From Novosphingobium aureum (GTDB lineage: Bacteria; Pseudomonadota; Alphaproteobacteria; Sphingomonadales; Sphingomonadaceae), in the NCBI RefSeq assembly GCF_015865035.1, contig NZ_JADZGI010000001.1:1364001-1428000 (forward strand): a DNA stretch of 64,000 bases, written 5' to 3'. This document shows, piece by piece, positions 45,470-53,221 of the stretch; the stretch's first letter is position 1; every line of letters begins with the position of its first letter. The notes under the pieces were generated by a model that was not told the origin of the DNA, searched no databases, and worked only from the letters and a program-made list of their open reading frames with translations. The position numbers were made by a program, and so were the translations under genes.

Positions 45470-46513
45470 ATGACACAGGAAATTCTCACCCGCCGCGACG
45501 GCGTCGCCGGCATCATCTCGCTCAACCGGCCCAAGGCGATCCATGCCCTGACGCGCGGCATGTGCGAGGACATGATGGCCGCGCTCACCGGCTGGGCCAG
45601 CGACGACACCGTCGGCGTGGTCATGATCGACCATGCCGAGGGACGCGGCTTCTGCTCGGGCGGCGACATCAACCTGCTGCGCAAGTCCGCGCTGGAGGAC
45701 GGCGGCATCTCGGGGCGCCGGTTCTTCTACGACGAGTACCGGCTCAACCACCAGCTGTTCACTTACGCCAAGCCGGTGGTGGCCTTCATGGACGGCATCA
45801 CCATGGGCGGGGGCGTCGGCATTTCGCAGCCCGCCGCCTGGCGCGTCGCCACCGAGAACACCCGCTACGCCATGCCCGAAAGCGGCATCGGCCTGTTCCC
45901 CGACGTCGGCGGCGGCTGGTACCTCTCGCGTCTCGATGGTCACGTCGGCACCTTCCTCGCGCTCACCGGGGCGCGGCTCGACGGGGCGGAATGCCTCTGG
46001 GCGGGGCTCTCGACGCACTACCTTGCCGCAGACATGCTCGACGAAGCCAAGCGCCGCATTGCTGCTGGCGAGGAGATCGGCAAGGTCCTCGCCGAGCTGT
46101 CCGCCGAGGCGCCCGAGCCAAAGATCGCCGCGCATGCGGCCGACATCGCCCGCCACTTCGCCTTTGACACGCTCGAAGAGGTGATCGCATCGCTCGAGGC
46201 GGACGAGGGCGAGTGGGCGCAAAAGCAGCTCGCGATCCTGCGCTCGAAGAGCCCGCAGGCCTGCAAGGTGGCTCTGCGCCAGCTTTCGCAATCGCTTGAA
46301 CTCGACAGCTTTGCCAAGAACATGGCAATGGAATACCGGATCGGCGCGCGCGTGCTGGTCCTGCCCGATTTCGCCGAAGGGGTACGCGCGGTCATCGTCG
46401 ACAAGGACAATGCGCCGCAATGGAACCCGGCCCGTCCCGAACAGGTCACACCGGACATGCTGGACGCGATCTTCGCACCGCTGCCCGACAACGAGGAATG
46501 GAAACCGTCATGA
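45470..46513 (+). CDS. 3-hydroxyisobutyryl-CoA hydrolase
   Basis: 347 residues, crotonase superfamily with the long C-terminal extension of HIBYL-CoA hydrolases. GFCSGGDINLL and ITMGGGVGIS form the oxyanion hole; PESGIGLFPDVGGGWYLSRL carries the family's catalytic glutamate and aspartate. It releases 3-hydroxyisobutyrate for MmsB. ATG 45470 has AAGG six bases upstream. Its TGA overlaps the ATG of the next gene (ATGA), so the two are translationally coupled. Confidence 0.94.
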   Translation: MTQEILTRRDGVAGIISLNRPKAIHALTRGMCEDMMAALTGWASDDTVGVVMIDHAEGRGFCSGGDINLLRKSALEDGGISGRRFFYDEYRLNHQLFTYAKPVVAFMDGITMGGGVGISQPAAWRVATENTRYAMPESGIGLFPDVGGGWYLSRLDGHVGTFLALTGARLDGAECLWAGLSTHYLAADMLDEAKRRIAAGEEIGKVLAELSAEAPEPKIAAHAADIARHFAFDTLEEVIASLEADEGEWAQKQLAILRSKSPQACKVALRQLSQSLELDSFAKNMAMEYRIGARVLVLPDFAEGVRAVIVDKDNAPQWNPARPEQVTPDMLDAIFAPLPDNEEWKPS

Positions 46514-47292
46514 GCTACGAAACGATCCTGGTCGAGAAGAAGGGCGCGGTCACGCTGATCACGCTCAACCGCCCCAAGTCGCTCAATGCGCTCAATTCGA
46601 CCGTGCTCGCCGAGATGATCGAGGCTTTCGCCGCCTACGAGGCCGACGCCAGCCAGCTGTGCGCGGTGGTCACCGGCTCGGGCGACAAGGCCTTCGCCGC
46701 GGGCGCGGACATCAAGGAGATGTCGGACAAGCCCAGCGCCGAGTTCTATTCGCAGGACTTCTTCGCCGACTGGACCGCCAAGGTCGTCAAGTCGACGCGC
46801 AAGCCCTGGATCGCGGCGGTCAACGGCTTCGCGCTCGGCGGCGGGTGCGAGCTGGCGATGATGGCGGACTTCATCATCGCTTCGGAAAACGCGAAGTTCG
46901 GCCAGCCCGAAATCAAGCTCGGCGTGGCGCCCGGCATGGGCGGCTCGCAGCGGCTCGCGCGCGCGGTCGGCAAGTCCAAGGCCATGGACATGTGCCTGAC
47001 CGGGCGCATGATGGATGCCGCCGAGGCGGAGCGCGCCGGGCTCGTCAGCCAGATCGTCGCGCCCGAGGCGCTGCTCGAGGTGGCGATGAAGTCGGCTGAG
47101 GCAATCGCCTCGATGCCCCCGCTCGCGAGCATGATGAACAAGGAAATGGTCAACATGGCCTTCGAGACCACGCTCGAGACCGGGCTGATCCTTGAACGCC
47201 GCATGTTCCAGGTCCTCACCGCGACCGAGGACAAGGCCGAGGGCATGGCCGCCTTCGTCGAGAAGCGCGCGGGCAACTGGAAGGGCAGGTAA
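46510..47292 (+). CDS. enoyl-CoA hydratase (methacrylyl-CoA hydratase in valine pathway)
   Basis: 260 residues, classical short-chain hydratase. AFAAGADIKEM and VNGFALGGGCELAMMADF form the oxyanion hole; the two catalytic glutamates are in GGGCELAMM and FGQPEIKLGVAPGMGGSQ. In this operon it would hydrate methacrylyl-CoA to 3-hydroxyisobutyryl-CoA. It overlaps the upstream hydrolase gene by four bases. The gap of 124 bases to mmsB is the largest between the last genes of the operon. Confidence 0.94.
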   Translation: MSYETILVEKKGAVTLITLNRPKSLNALNSTVLAEMIEAFAAYEADASQLCAVVTGSGDKAFAAGADIKEMSDKPSAEFYSQDFFADWTAKVVKSTRKPWIAAVNGFALGGGCELAMMADFIIASENAKFGQPEIKLGVAPGMGGSQRLARAVGKSKAMDMCLTGRMMDAAEAERAGLVSQIVAPEALLEVAMKSAEAIASMPPLASMMNKEMVNMAFETTLETGLILERRMFQVLTATEDKAEGMAAFVEKRAGNWKGR

Positions 47293-47416
47293 GCCCGCCA
47301 CCGCCGCAGCGGCGGACCGCACGTCCACAGGTAACGCCGGAAAGCCCGGCGGGCAGAGTACGCAAACCGGGATCGGCGTCGACAGCGCCGATTCCGAAGA
47401 CGGGAGAGTAGTCGCT

Positions 47417-48289
47417 ATGAAGATCGCATTCATCGGCCTTGGCAACATGGGCGGCGGCATGGCCGCGAACCTGGTCAAGGCAGGCCACGAGGTCCACGCC
47501 TTCGACTTGTCGCAAGAGGCGCTCGCCCGCGCCAGGGAAGCAGGCTGCGAGCCCTTCACCGCGGTTCCCGATGCGGTCGCAGGCGTCGACGCGGTCGTCA
47601 CCATGCTGCCCAACGGCGGCATCGTGAAGGCGGTCTACACCGCCGACGTGATCGGCAAGGCGCCCGAGGGTGCGCTCTTCCTCGACTGCTCGACCATCGA
47701 CCTCGCCACCGCGCGCGAAGTCACCGAGCTGGCGCGCGGCGCGGGCTACGAGATGGTCGATGCCCCGGTCTCGGGTGGTATCGCGGCGGCCAACGGCGGC
47801 ACGCTGACCTTCATGGTCGGCGGCTCGGACGAGGCTTTCGCGCGTGCTGGCGCGGTGCTCGAACCGATGGCCAAGGCGGTGATCCACGCCGGCGAGAGCG
47901 GGGCGGGGCAGGTTGCCAAGATGTGCAACAACATGCTGCTCGCGATCCACATGATCGGCACCTGCGAGGCGCTCAAGCTCGCCGAGAAGGCCGGGCTCGA
48001 TCCGCAGACCTTCTACGACATCTCGTCCAAGTCGACCGGCTACTGCTGGTCGCTCAACGACTACACCCCGATGGCGGGCGTGGGCGCGGCGAGCCCCGCC
48101 GACAACGACTACGCGGGCGGCTTCGCGGCCGGCCTGATGCTCAAGGACCTGCGCCTCGCCATGGACGGCGCGGCAACCGCCGGGGCCAAGGTGCCGATGG
48201 GCGAACACGCCAAGGCGATCTACGAGGCCTTCGTCGAGGCCGGCGGCGCAGGCAAGGACTTCGGCGCGATCCTCACCACGCTCGATTGA
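47417..48289 (+). CDS. mmsB: 3-hydroxyisobutyrate dehydrogenase
   Basis: 290 residues, beta-hydroxyacid dehydrogenase family. FIGLGNMGGGMAANL binds NAD, DAPVSGGIAAANGGTLTFMVGG is the substrate segment, and the catalytic lysine lies in AGQVAKMCNNMLL. It oxidises 3-hydroxyisobutyrate to methylmalonate semialdehyde, the substrate of MmsA, which closes the pathway. GGGAGAG precedes ATG 47417. A strong terminator starts seven bases after the stop, so it ends the operon. Confidence 0.95.
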   Translation: MKIAFIGLGNMGGGMAANLVKAGHEVHAFDLSQEALARAREAGCEPFTAVPDAVAGVDAVVTMLPNGGIVKAVYTADVIGKAPEGALFLDCSTIDLATAREVTELARGAGYEMVDAPVSGGIAAANGGTLTFMVGGSDEAFARAGAVLEPMAKAVIHAGESGAGQVAKMCNNMLLAIHMIGTCEALKLAEKAGLDPQTFYDISSKSTGYCWSLNDYTPMAGVGAASPADNDYAGGFAAGLMLKDLRLAMDGAATAGAKVPMGEHAKAIYEAFVEAGGAGKDFGAILTTLD

Positions 48290-48295
48290 CCGGGG

Positions 48296-48323
48296 AGGGG
48301 CGAGGCAAGGCTTCGCCCCTTTT
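48296..48323 (+). terminator. rho-independent terminator of the valine operon
   Basis: AGGGGCGAGGC (48296-48306) pairs with GCTTCGCCCCT (48310-48320), 11 pairs with one G-T, followed directly by TTT. Confidence 0.85.
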
Positions 48324-48560
48324 GAAATTGTGCGAGGTTAATGGTTTAGCGGCGAAATCTGGGATTGTTGTGAGCATGGGGTGAGCCGATCACTCGGACC
48401 TTCTCGCCGCTGGAAGAACGAGGGGCATGATTCAAATGGTAGCCTCGAAGCCCGCTTTGCGCCCATTGTCGCCGTCCAACACCTCAGTTCCATGAGTTTG
48501 AGGCGGTCACTGACGTGATTGTCAGGTTTTGCATGGGCCTACATACTATTAATTCCCTTC
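48324..48560. other. intergenic, no gene seen
   Basis: No ORF with protein-like composition and no strong hairpin. Together with the repeat it separates the valine operon from the GIY-YIG gene. Its lower GC content near the end blends into the foreign-looking patch that follows. Confidence 0.6.
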
Positions 48561-48586
48561 GTCATTCCCGCGAAGGCGGGAATCCA
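48561..48586 (+). repeat. REP-like palindromic repeat, left copy
   Basis: The core ATTCCCGC-GAAG-GCGGGAAT is a perfect 8-bp hairpin inside a 26-base element beginning GTC and ending CCA. The GIY-YIG gene starts 15 bases further. The right copy is inverted and differs at one position. Confidence 0.85.
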
Positions 48587-48600
48587 GTAGCGTTACTGCA

Positions 48601-48870
48601 ATGAGGGAAACGTTCGCGCCTGCGGTCTATATCCTCGCCTCGACGCGCAATGGAACGTTATACATTGGTGCTACCTCGAACCTGATCCAGCGCATCGCCC
48701 AGCACCGCCGCGATCATTTCGACGGTTTCAGCGCCCGCTACGAGACCAAGCTCTTGGCGTGGTTCGAAATGCACGCGACGATGGAGCATGCAATCCAGCG
48801 AGAGAAGCGGCTCAAGAAGTGGAACCGGGGTTGGAAGCTGAGGCTGATCGAGGAAAGAAACCCGCAGTGA
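48601..48870 (+). CDS. GIY-YIG nuclease domain protein
   Basis: 89 residues, almost one stand-alone GIY-YIG domain. Seen: VYILAS (residues 9-14) and LYIGATS (20-26) as the two halves of the name motif, the conserved arginine in LIQRIAQHR (R31), and a candidate metal-binding glutamate in AIQREKRLKKW (E68). Solo proteins of this UvrC-N/YhbQ-like type are common but their roles are mostly unknown. Here the gene is tightly enclosed by two inverted copies of a palindromic repeat, a layout expected of a small repeat-associated mobile or domesticated unit. No normal ribosome site is visible before the ATG; the upstream repeat hairpin may affect translation. Confidence 0.9.
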   Translation: MRETFAPAVYILASTRNGTLYIGATSNLIQRIAQHRRDHFDGFSARYETKLLAWFEMHATMEHAIQREKRLKKWNRGWKLRLIEERNPQ

Positions 48871-49149
48871 CGCGATCTCGCTACCGATCTTGGGTTCGAA
48901 GCGCAGTGCCAGCTGGATTCCCGCCTTCGCGGGAATGATGAATTGTAATTTCGGAGGATAATTGCCTTTTTTCGGGCAATTCGGATCCTCGCATTTGATT
49001 GGCAGCAAGCGATGGCACGGTGCCCTTTGCCAGACATTCCGCTACCAGCCCAAAGCCAACATTCACCGGGAATGTAATCAGCCACAGAACCACCTGCCAC
49101 AAATGCTTCGTTCGAAGCCTGCGCGGGCGATCTCGCTCCGCTTAATATC
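48871..49149. other. decayed-looking DNA right of the GIY-YIG unit
   Basis: No confident gene. An imperfect inverted repeat at about 48955-48990 (GAGGATAATTGCC against GGGCAATTCGGATCCTC) looks like a terminator for either strand. On the minus strand (about 48940-49100) two overlapping frames look protein-like: one is hydrophobic (VVLWLITFPVNVGFGLVAE), the other contains GECWLWAGSGMSGKGH, reminiscent of the start of phage HNH proteins. Both run into the repeat and are probably remnants. Confidence 0.4.
48914..48939 (-). repeat. REP-like palindromic repeat, right copy (inverted)
   Basis: The same element in reverse orientation, TGGATTCCCGCC-TTC-GCGGGAATGAT; 25 of 26 positions match the left copy when reverse-complemented. 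It lies 43 bases after the GIY-YIG stop, so the whole unit is 379 bases (48561-48939). Confidence 0.85.
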
Positions 49150-49347
49150 CTATCTTAAAAATAATCTTATCATAAAAATTATCATTATTGAAAAAATGCT
49201 GGACACGATAGTCGTTAGTGTCAAAAAGATAATAATATCACTAAGGCTGTGCAATATTCCGGAAGAAGTGGATATTGCAATAAATGCCGTCATCGAAAAT
49301 AAAAATATTTGATAAAATTTTATTTTCTGCAAATCTAATTTCGTCAT
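49150..49347 (-). CDS. possible small AT-rich membrane protein, 65 aa
   Basis: The product is almost entirely hydrophobic with two likely membrane helices (about 12-32 and 38-64), starting MTKLDLQKIKFYQIF. Base composition here is strikingly A/T-rich compared with everything around, so the DNA was probably acquired. The ribosome site is weak (AGGA 12 bases upstream). Proteins of this size and type include toxins, immunity and phage exclusion factors, but nothing specific is recognised, and A/T-rich noncoding DNA can mimic hydrophobic ORFs. Confidence 0.35.
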   Translation of the reverse strand: MTKLDLQKIKFYQIFLFSMTAFIAISTSSGILHSLSDIIIFLTLTTIVSSIFSIMIIFMIRLFLR

Positions 49348-49499
49348 AATTAAATTCTGTTCCTGAGGCGGTATTTGTATTTGAAGGGGGCTGTCGGCGC
49401 AGGCCTTCAGGTTCAGCTTGCAGGCGCAGATTGGGTGGCGACCGTCTACCCTTGGCTCCAAACCCGACCCACACCGGCAACGCAGCCGCCCCTTGCGCC

Positions 49500-49709
49500 C
49501 TAGCCATCGCGCTGTCGTGCCGCGCGTCGGCGGGCCAGTTCGAAGGCGGGTAGTTTCATCCCCTTGGTGCGCCCGGTGAGGTGCCAGGCGCGGCACAGAT
49601 CGCAGCGGTAGGGGCGCAAGGGGAAGGGCGCGCGCTGCGCAACGGCGAGGGCCGCTTCCTCGCTGGCGTAGCGCTGCTTGCGCGCGCAGGTGCCGGGATC
49701 GGTGCGCAT
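49500..49709 (-). CDS. hypothetical small protein with Cys-pair motif
   Basis: 69 residues: an N-terminal C-RKQRYASEEAALAVA segment, then YRCDLCRAWHLTG with a CxxC and nearby histidine that suggests a zinc-binding site, then a basic tail. GAGG lies six bases before ATG 49709. It precedes, on the same strand, only the AT-rich patch. It looks like a conserved small zinc-ribbon type protein, function unknown. Confidence 0.7.
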   Translation of the reverse strand: MRTDPGTCARKQRYASEEAALAVAQRAPFPLRPYRCDLCRAWHLTGRTKGMKLPAFELARRRAARQRDG

Positions 49710-49741
49710 CGCTCGCCTCGGCCTCCCGCGCGCCCTGTCGC

Positions 49742-50296
49742 TCAGGCCAGCAGCGCGGGGCCGAGCAGCGTGAGCAGCTTGACGTCGATCGCAAAGCCGC
49801 GCTGGCGGAAATCGGCGATGGCTTCGCCGATCGTGGCGAGCGGCACGCGGTGGACGGTGATGTTCTCGCCGTCGACGCCGCCGCCTTCGCCGACCTTGAC
49901 GAGGTCGGTGGCGCGAAACAGCGTGAAGCTTTCGCTCACCATGCCGGGCGAGGAATAGAACTCGCCGACGGTCTCCATCACCCCGGCGCGGTAGCCGGTC
50001 TCTTCCTCGAGCTCGCGCGCGGCGGCGATCTTGGGGTCTTCGCCGCGGCTGTGCTCCTCGTCGCCGACGAGGCCCGCAGGCGGCTCGATGCAGCGTCGGC
50101 CGAGCGAGACGCGGTACTGTTCGACGAGGATCACGTGGTCGCCGTCATCGCCATCGGAGTCGATCGCGAGGATCACCGCCGCGCCGATGCCCTTGGCGCG
50201 GCTCACGTATTCCCAGCGGCCCCGGGTGAGGGCGGTGATGTAGTCGCCCTGCCATCGGACCTGTTCGGGGGCCTCGGCGTCGGGGGGTAGGCTCAT
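49742..50296 (-). CDS. Nudix hydrolase (ADP-ribose pyrophosphatase-like)
   Basis: 184 residues. The Nudix box is GLVGDEEHSRGEDPKIAAARELEEETGYRAG with the core RELEEETG intact and a short insertion ahead of it. The N-terminal strands (WEYVSRAKGIGAAVILAID, HVILVEQYRVSLGRRCIEPPAG) match the ADP-ribose pyrophosphatase class. It would cleave a nucleoside diphosphate-linked compound, with Mg. Its ATG overlaps the stop of the upstream TPM gene (ATGA), so it is the last gene of the lemA operon. Confidence 0.9.
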   Translation of the reverse strand: MSLPPDAEAPEQVRWQGDYITALTRGRWEYVSRAKGIGAAVILAIDSDGDDGDHVILVEQYRVSLGRRCIEPPAGLVGDEEHSRGEDPKIAAARELEEETGYRAGVMETVGEFYSSPGMVSESFTLFRATDLVKVGEGGGVDGENITVHRVPLATIGEAIADFRQRGFAIDVKLLTLLGPALLA

Positions 50297-50979
50297 ACTT
50301 CGATCATCCTGTCTGGCAGTTCGTTGATTTCGTCGTCGGCGCGCGGGAAGTGCGGGGCGACGATCGCCCCGACCTTGAGAACCGCGGCGCACATGCCTTC
50401 GGCGACACGGCCCTCGCGCACGTGGCCGAGCAGCGCGGCCATGGCATCGCCCCAGACCTCGGGATCGACCCGCGTCGCGATCGCCTGGTCGGCGACGATT
50501 TCGGCGCGGTGCTCGCGCATCGAGAGGTAGATCAGTACGCCGGTGCGGCCCACCGTGCGCTGCTCCGCGCCGATGCGGAAGGCGCGGCGGGCGCGTTCGT
50601 GGACGCGCGCGGTCTTTACCGCGCCCGGGATCAGCGCGAAGCGCAAGGGCTGCCACAGCTGCGCGAGATAGACGCCCATGAACTTGAGCGCGGCCAGCCC
50701 GCCCGCAAGCGCGATGATCGCGCGCGGCGTCCATTCGTGGCCCCAGTCGGCGAGCAGGCTGTCGTAGAGCCCCATGTAGAAATCGGGAAAGGCCGCCATG
50801 GCGCACAGGACCAGCAGCGAGGCCGCCGCCGACCAGGTGAGGGCGACGTCGGTATAGCCGTCCGAGCGGTCGGCGAGGATCGTCACGATCTCGCCAGCGC
50901 TTTGCAGTTCGGCCTGCGCGACCGCTTCGCTGATGCGCTCGTGATCGGCGGCCGAGAGATAGGTGGGTGGGTTTGCCAT
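50293..50979 (-). CDS. TPM-domain membrane protein
   Basis: 228 residues. The start HERISEAVAQAELQSAGEIVTILADRSDGYTDVAL and later REHRAEIVADQAIATRV fit the TPM (Psb32/MOLO-1) domain split by two membrane helices (about 45-65 and 85-105). It is the second TPM gene of the operon, coupled to the Nudix gene by a four-base overlap and 12 bases behind the first TPM gene. TPM proteins are linked to photosystem repair in plants and to membrane stress; role here unknown. Confidence 0.82.
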   Translation of the reverse strand: MANPPTYLSAADHERISEAVAQAELQSAGEIVTILADRSDGYTDVALTWSAAASLLVLCAMAAFPDFYMGLYDSLLADWGHEWTPRAIIALAGGLAALKFMGVYLAQLWQPLRFALIPGAVKTARVHERARRAFRIGAEQRTVGRTGVLIYLSMREHRAEIVADQAIATRVDPEVWGDAMAALLGHVREGRVAEGMCAAVLKVGAIVAPHFPRADDEINELPDRMIEV

Positions 50980-50991
50980 CGCTGCTCGCTC

Positions 50992-51801
50992 CTACCAGCT
51001 GCCGCTCGCGCCGCCGCCGCCGAAGCTGCCGCCGCCGCCGCCAAAGCCGCCCCCGCCGAAGCCGCCGCCGCCGCCGAAGCCACCGCCGCCGCCCCAGTGG
51101 TCGTCGTCGTCGCCAAAACCGCCGGGCAGCCAGATGATCGGGCCCATGCCGCTGCGCCGCCGCCGCCCGCCGCCGCGCGCCTCGTTGATCATCGGCATGA
51201 CCACGAAGAACACCACGACGAGGATGATGACAACGCCGCCCAGCGGGAAACCGCCGCCCTCGCGAGAACGGCTCTCGGCCTGCGCGACGACCTTCTGCGC
51301 TTCCTCGGGCGGGAGCGTGAGCAGCTTGACGATGGCGTTCGTGCCGGCCTCGATGCCGCCCGCGTAGTCGTCCTGCTTGAAGTGCGGGACGATGTCGTTG
51401 CGGATGATGAGGCCGCTCATCGCGTCGGTGAGCAGGGGCTCGAGGCCGTAGCCCGCCTCGATGCGCACCTTGCGTTCATTGGGGGCTACGATGAGCAGCG
51501 CGCCGTCGTTGCGCTCCTTGTCGCCGATGCCCCAGGCGCGTCCGAGCTGGTAGCCGTAGTCGGAAATCTCGTAGCCCTGCAGGCTGGGCAGGGTCACCAC
51601 CACCAGCTGGCGGCGCGACTGCTGCTCCAGCGCTGCGAGCTTTTGCGTAAGCCGCGCTTCCTCGGCCTCGGGGATGATGTTGGCACCATCCACGACGCGT
51701 CCGGTGAGCTTGGGAAACTGCTGCGCCATCGCGCCCGTGGGCGCGACGAGCGCGCAGATCGCCAGCAATGCGCTCAGGAAGGCAGCACGCAGGTGTCTCA
51801 C
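50992..51801 (-). CDS. YgcG/TPM-domain protein with Gly-rich tail
   Basis: About 269 residues. A signal peptide (cleavage near GAMAQ) is followed by the TPM domain (about 25-150: LTGRVVDGANIIPEAEEARLTQKLAALEQQ, GYEISDYGYQLGRAWGIG, VRIEAGYGLEPLLTDA), one membrane helix (about 185-205) and a tail made of glycine repeats broken by F and ending ASGSW. The usual start is a GTG at 51801, four bases after the lemA stop. LemA plus one or two TPM proteins is a recurrent operon type; its job is unresolved. The GC-rich tail repeats may be prone to length changes. Confidence 0.87.
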   Translation of the reverse strand: MRHLRAAFLSALLAICALVAPTGAMAQQFPKLTGRVVDGANIIPEAEEARLTQKLAALEQQSRRQLVVVTLPSLQGYEISDYGYQLGRAWGIGDKERNDGALLIVAPNERKVRIEAGYGLEPLLTDAMSGLIIRNDIVPHFKQDDYAGGIEAGTNAIVKLLTLPPEEAQKVVAQAESRSREGGGFPLGGVVIILVVVFFVVMPMINEARGGGRRRRSGMGPIIWLPGGFGDDDDHWGGGGGFGGGGGFGGGGFGGGGGSFGGGGASGSW

Positions 51802-51805
51802 CGGA

Positions 51806-52411
51806 TCAGATCTTGCCTTCGAGCGAAGGTGCGACTTCTGCGTTCGGGGTGGTCGCCTTGTAGGGGACCAGCGGGTCCGCGCCGCGCAGCTTGGCACCGA
51901 TCATCGAGGGGAAGGTGCGCACCTCGGTGTTGTAGTCCTGAACCGCGGCGTTGTAGTCGCGGATGGTGATGCGGATGCGGTTTTCCTGACCCTCGAGCTG
52001 GTTCTGCAGCATCCGGTAGTTCTCGTTGGACTTGATGTCGGGATAGGCCTCGAAGCTGGCGAGCAGGCGGCCGAGACCGGCGCTCAACTGGCCCTGGGCC
52101 TGCGAGAACTGCTCCATCTTGGCGGGGTCCTGCAGGTCGTCGCCCGAGATCTGGATCGAGGTCGCCTTGGCGCGGGCCTCGACGACGCCGGTCAGGATTT
52201 CCTTTTCCTGCTGGGCCGCGCCCTTGGCGACCGCCGCGAGGTTGGGCACGAGGTTGGCGCGCTCCTGGAAGGCGGCCTCTACGTCGGCCCACTTGGCCTT
52301 GGCGGCTTCCTGCTTGGTCGGCACCGAGTTGAAACCACAGGCCGCCAGCGACATCGCGGCAAGCATCACGAATACCATGCGTCCCTTACGGACGGTGTTC
52401 GAAACGGTCAT
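51806..52411 (-). CDS. lemA: LemA family lipoprotein
   Basis: 201 residues. A lipobox (MSLAACGF) lies near residue 25, then the LemA domain of long helices: WADVEAAFQERANLVPNLAAVAKG (the conserved RxxLVPNL block), then QAQGQLSAGLGRLLASFEAYPDIKSNENYRMLQNQLEGQENRI and RDYNAAVQDYNTEVRTFPS. It should be anchored in a membrane and exposed to the periplasm. It heads the operon with two TPM genes and the Nudix gene. AGGA lies ten bases before the ATG. Confidence 0.93.
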   Translation of the reverse strand: MTVSNTVRKGRMVFVMLAAMSLAACGFNSVPTKQEAAKAKWADVEAAFQERANLVPNLAAVAKGAAQQEKEILTGVVEARAKATSIQISGDDLQDPAKMEQFSQAQGQLSAGLGRLLASFEAYPDIKSNENYRMLQNQLEGQENRIRITIRDYNAAVQDYNTEVRTFPSMIGAKLRGADPLVPYKATTPNAEVAPSLEGKI

Positions 52412-52626
52412 GGGCTGACGATCCTCCTAAGCGTCCGGGCGCACCACGGGGGGTGGGTGGCCTCGGGACTTGTCCACTCATACGCATAGATAGCAATGGC
52501 CCCTTGGCGATCAACCGAAAGCGGACCTGTCAGTGTCCCATTTCTTCGCAGGCGCAAAAAATCGGCTGACGCGAGCGATTTGAGTGTGCAAGGGTTCTGC
52601 CCGGTTAACTATCTGTAGGGGCTCCG

Positions 52627-53100
52627 ATGACTCTGTTCGACGAATTCAAGAAATTCATTGCCCGCGGCAACGTGCTCGACCTTGCCGTTGGTGTGATGAT
52701 CGGCGCCGCTTTCGGCAAGATCGTCACCGCGCTCAACGAGAACGTGCTGATGCCGATCATCGGCTGGATGATCGGCGATCTCGACTTCACCAAGTACTTC
52801 ATCCTGCTCGGCACGATCCCTGCGGACTACACCGGCAGCCCGACCGACTACACCGCGCTCAAGGCCGCGGGCGTGGCGATGATCGGCTACGGCATGTTCA
52901 TCACCCAGATCATCAACTTCCTGATCATCGCGGCGGTGCTGTTCATGGTCGTGCGCACGATCAACAAGGTGATCGACGAGATGGAAGAGAAGAAGAAGCA
53001 GGCCGAGGCGACGGCGGAGACCCCGGCGGTCCCGACCGATCCGCAGCTCGACACGCTGCGCGAAATCCTCGCCGAGATGCGCAAGACCCCGCAGGGATGA
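52627..53100 (+). CDS. mscL: large-conductance mechanosensitive channel
   Basis: 157 residues. It starts FDEFKKFIARGNVLDLAVGVMIGAAFGKIVTAL, the first helix and pore constriction of MscL, and has the second helix FITQIINFLIIAAVLFMVVRTINK and the C-terminal charged bundle. It opens on membrane tension and protects against osmotic downshock. The periplasmic loop contains GSPTDYTALKAAG. AGGGG precedes the ATG. It stands alone, with ssrA following. Confidence 0.96.
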   Translation: MTLFDEFKKFIARGNVLDLAVGVMIGAAFGKIVTALNENVLMPIIGWMIGDLDFTKYFILLGTIPADYTGSPTDYTALKAAGVAMIGYGMFITQIINFLIIAAVLFMVVRTINKVIDEMEEKKKQAEATAETPAVPTDPQLDTLREILAEMRKTPQG

Positions 53101-53183
53101 GCCTGCTCGGCAGGAATGCGCGCATAGCGTCCCTCGCGAAACGGCGCCGAACGGCATTTTCGCGAGGGGCTGTGCATCTGCTC

Positions 53184-53211
53184 ACTTCACATTAATCGCG
53201 AAGCCCCTATA
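53184..53211 (+). promoter_or_regulatory. sigma-70-like promoter of ssrA
   Basis: TTCACA (53184-53189), 16 bases, then TATATG (53206-53211), about ten bases upstream of the likely RNA 5' end. Confidence 0.5.
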
Positions 53212-53221
53212 TGGGTCCGTG

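Noticed and set aside
50963..51367. Proline-rich plus-strand ORF
   Set aside because: It is the antisense of the glycine-repeat tail of the TPM protein.
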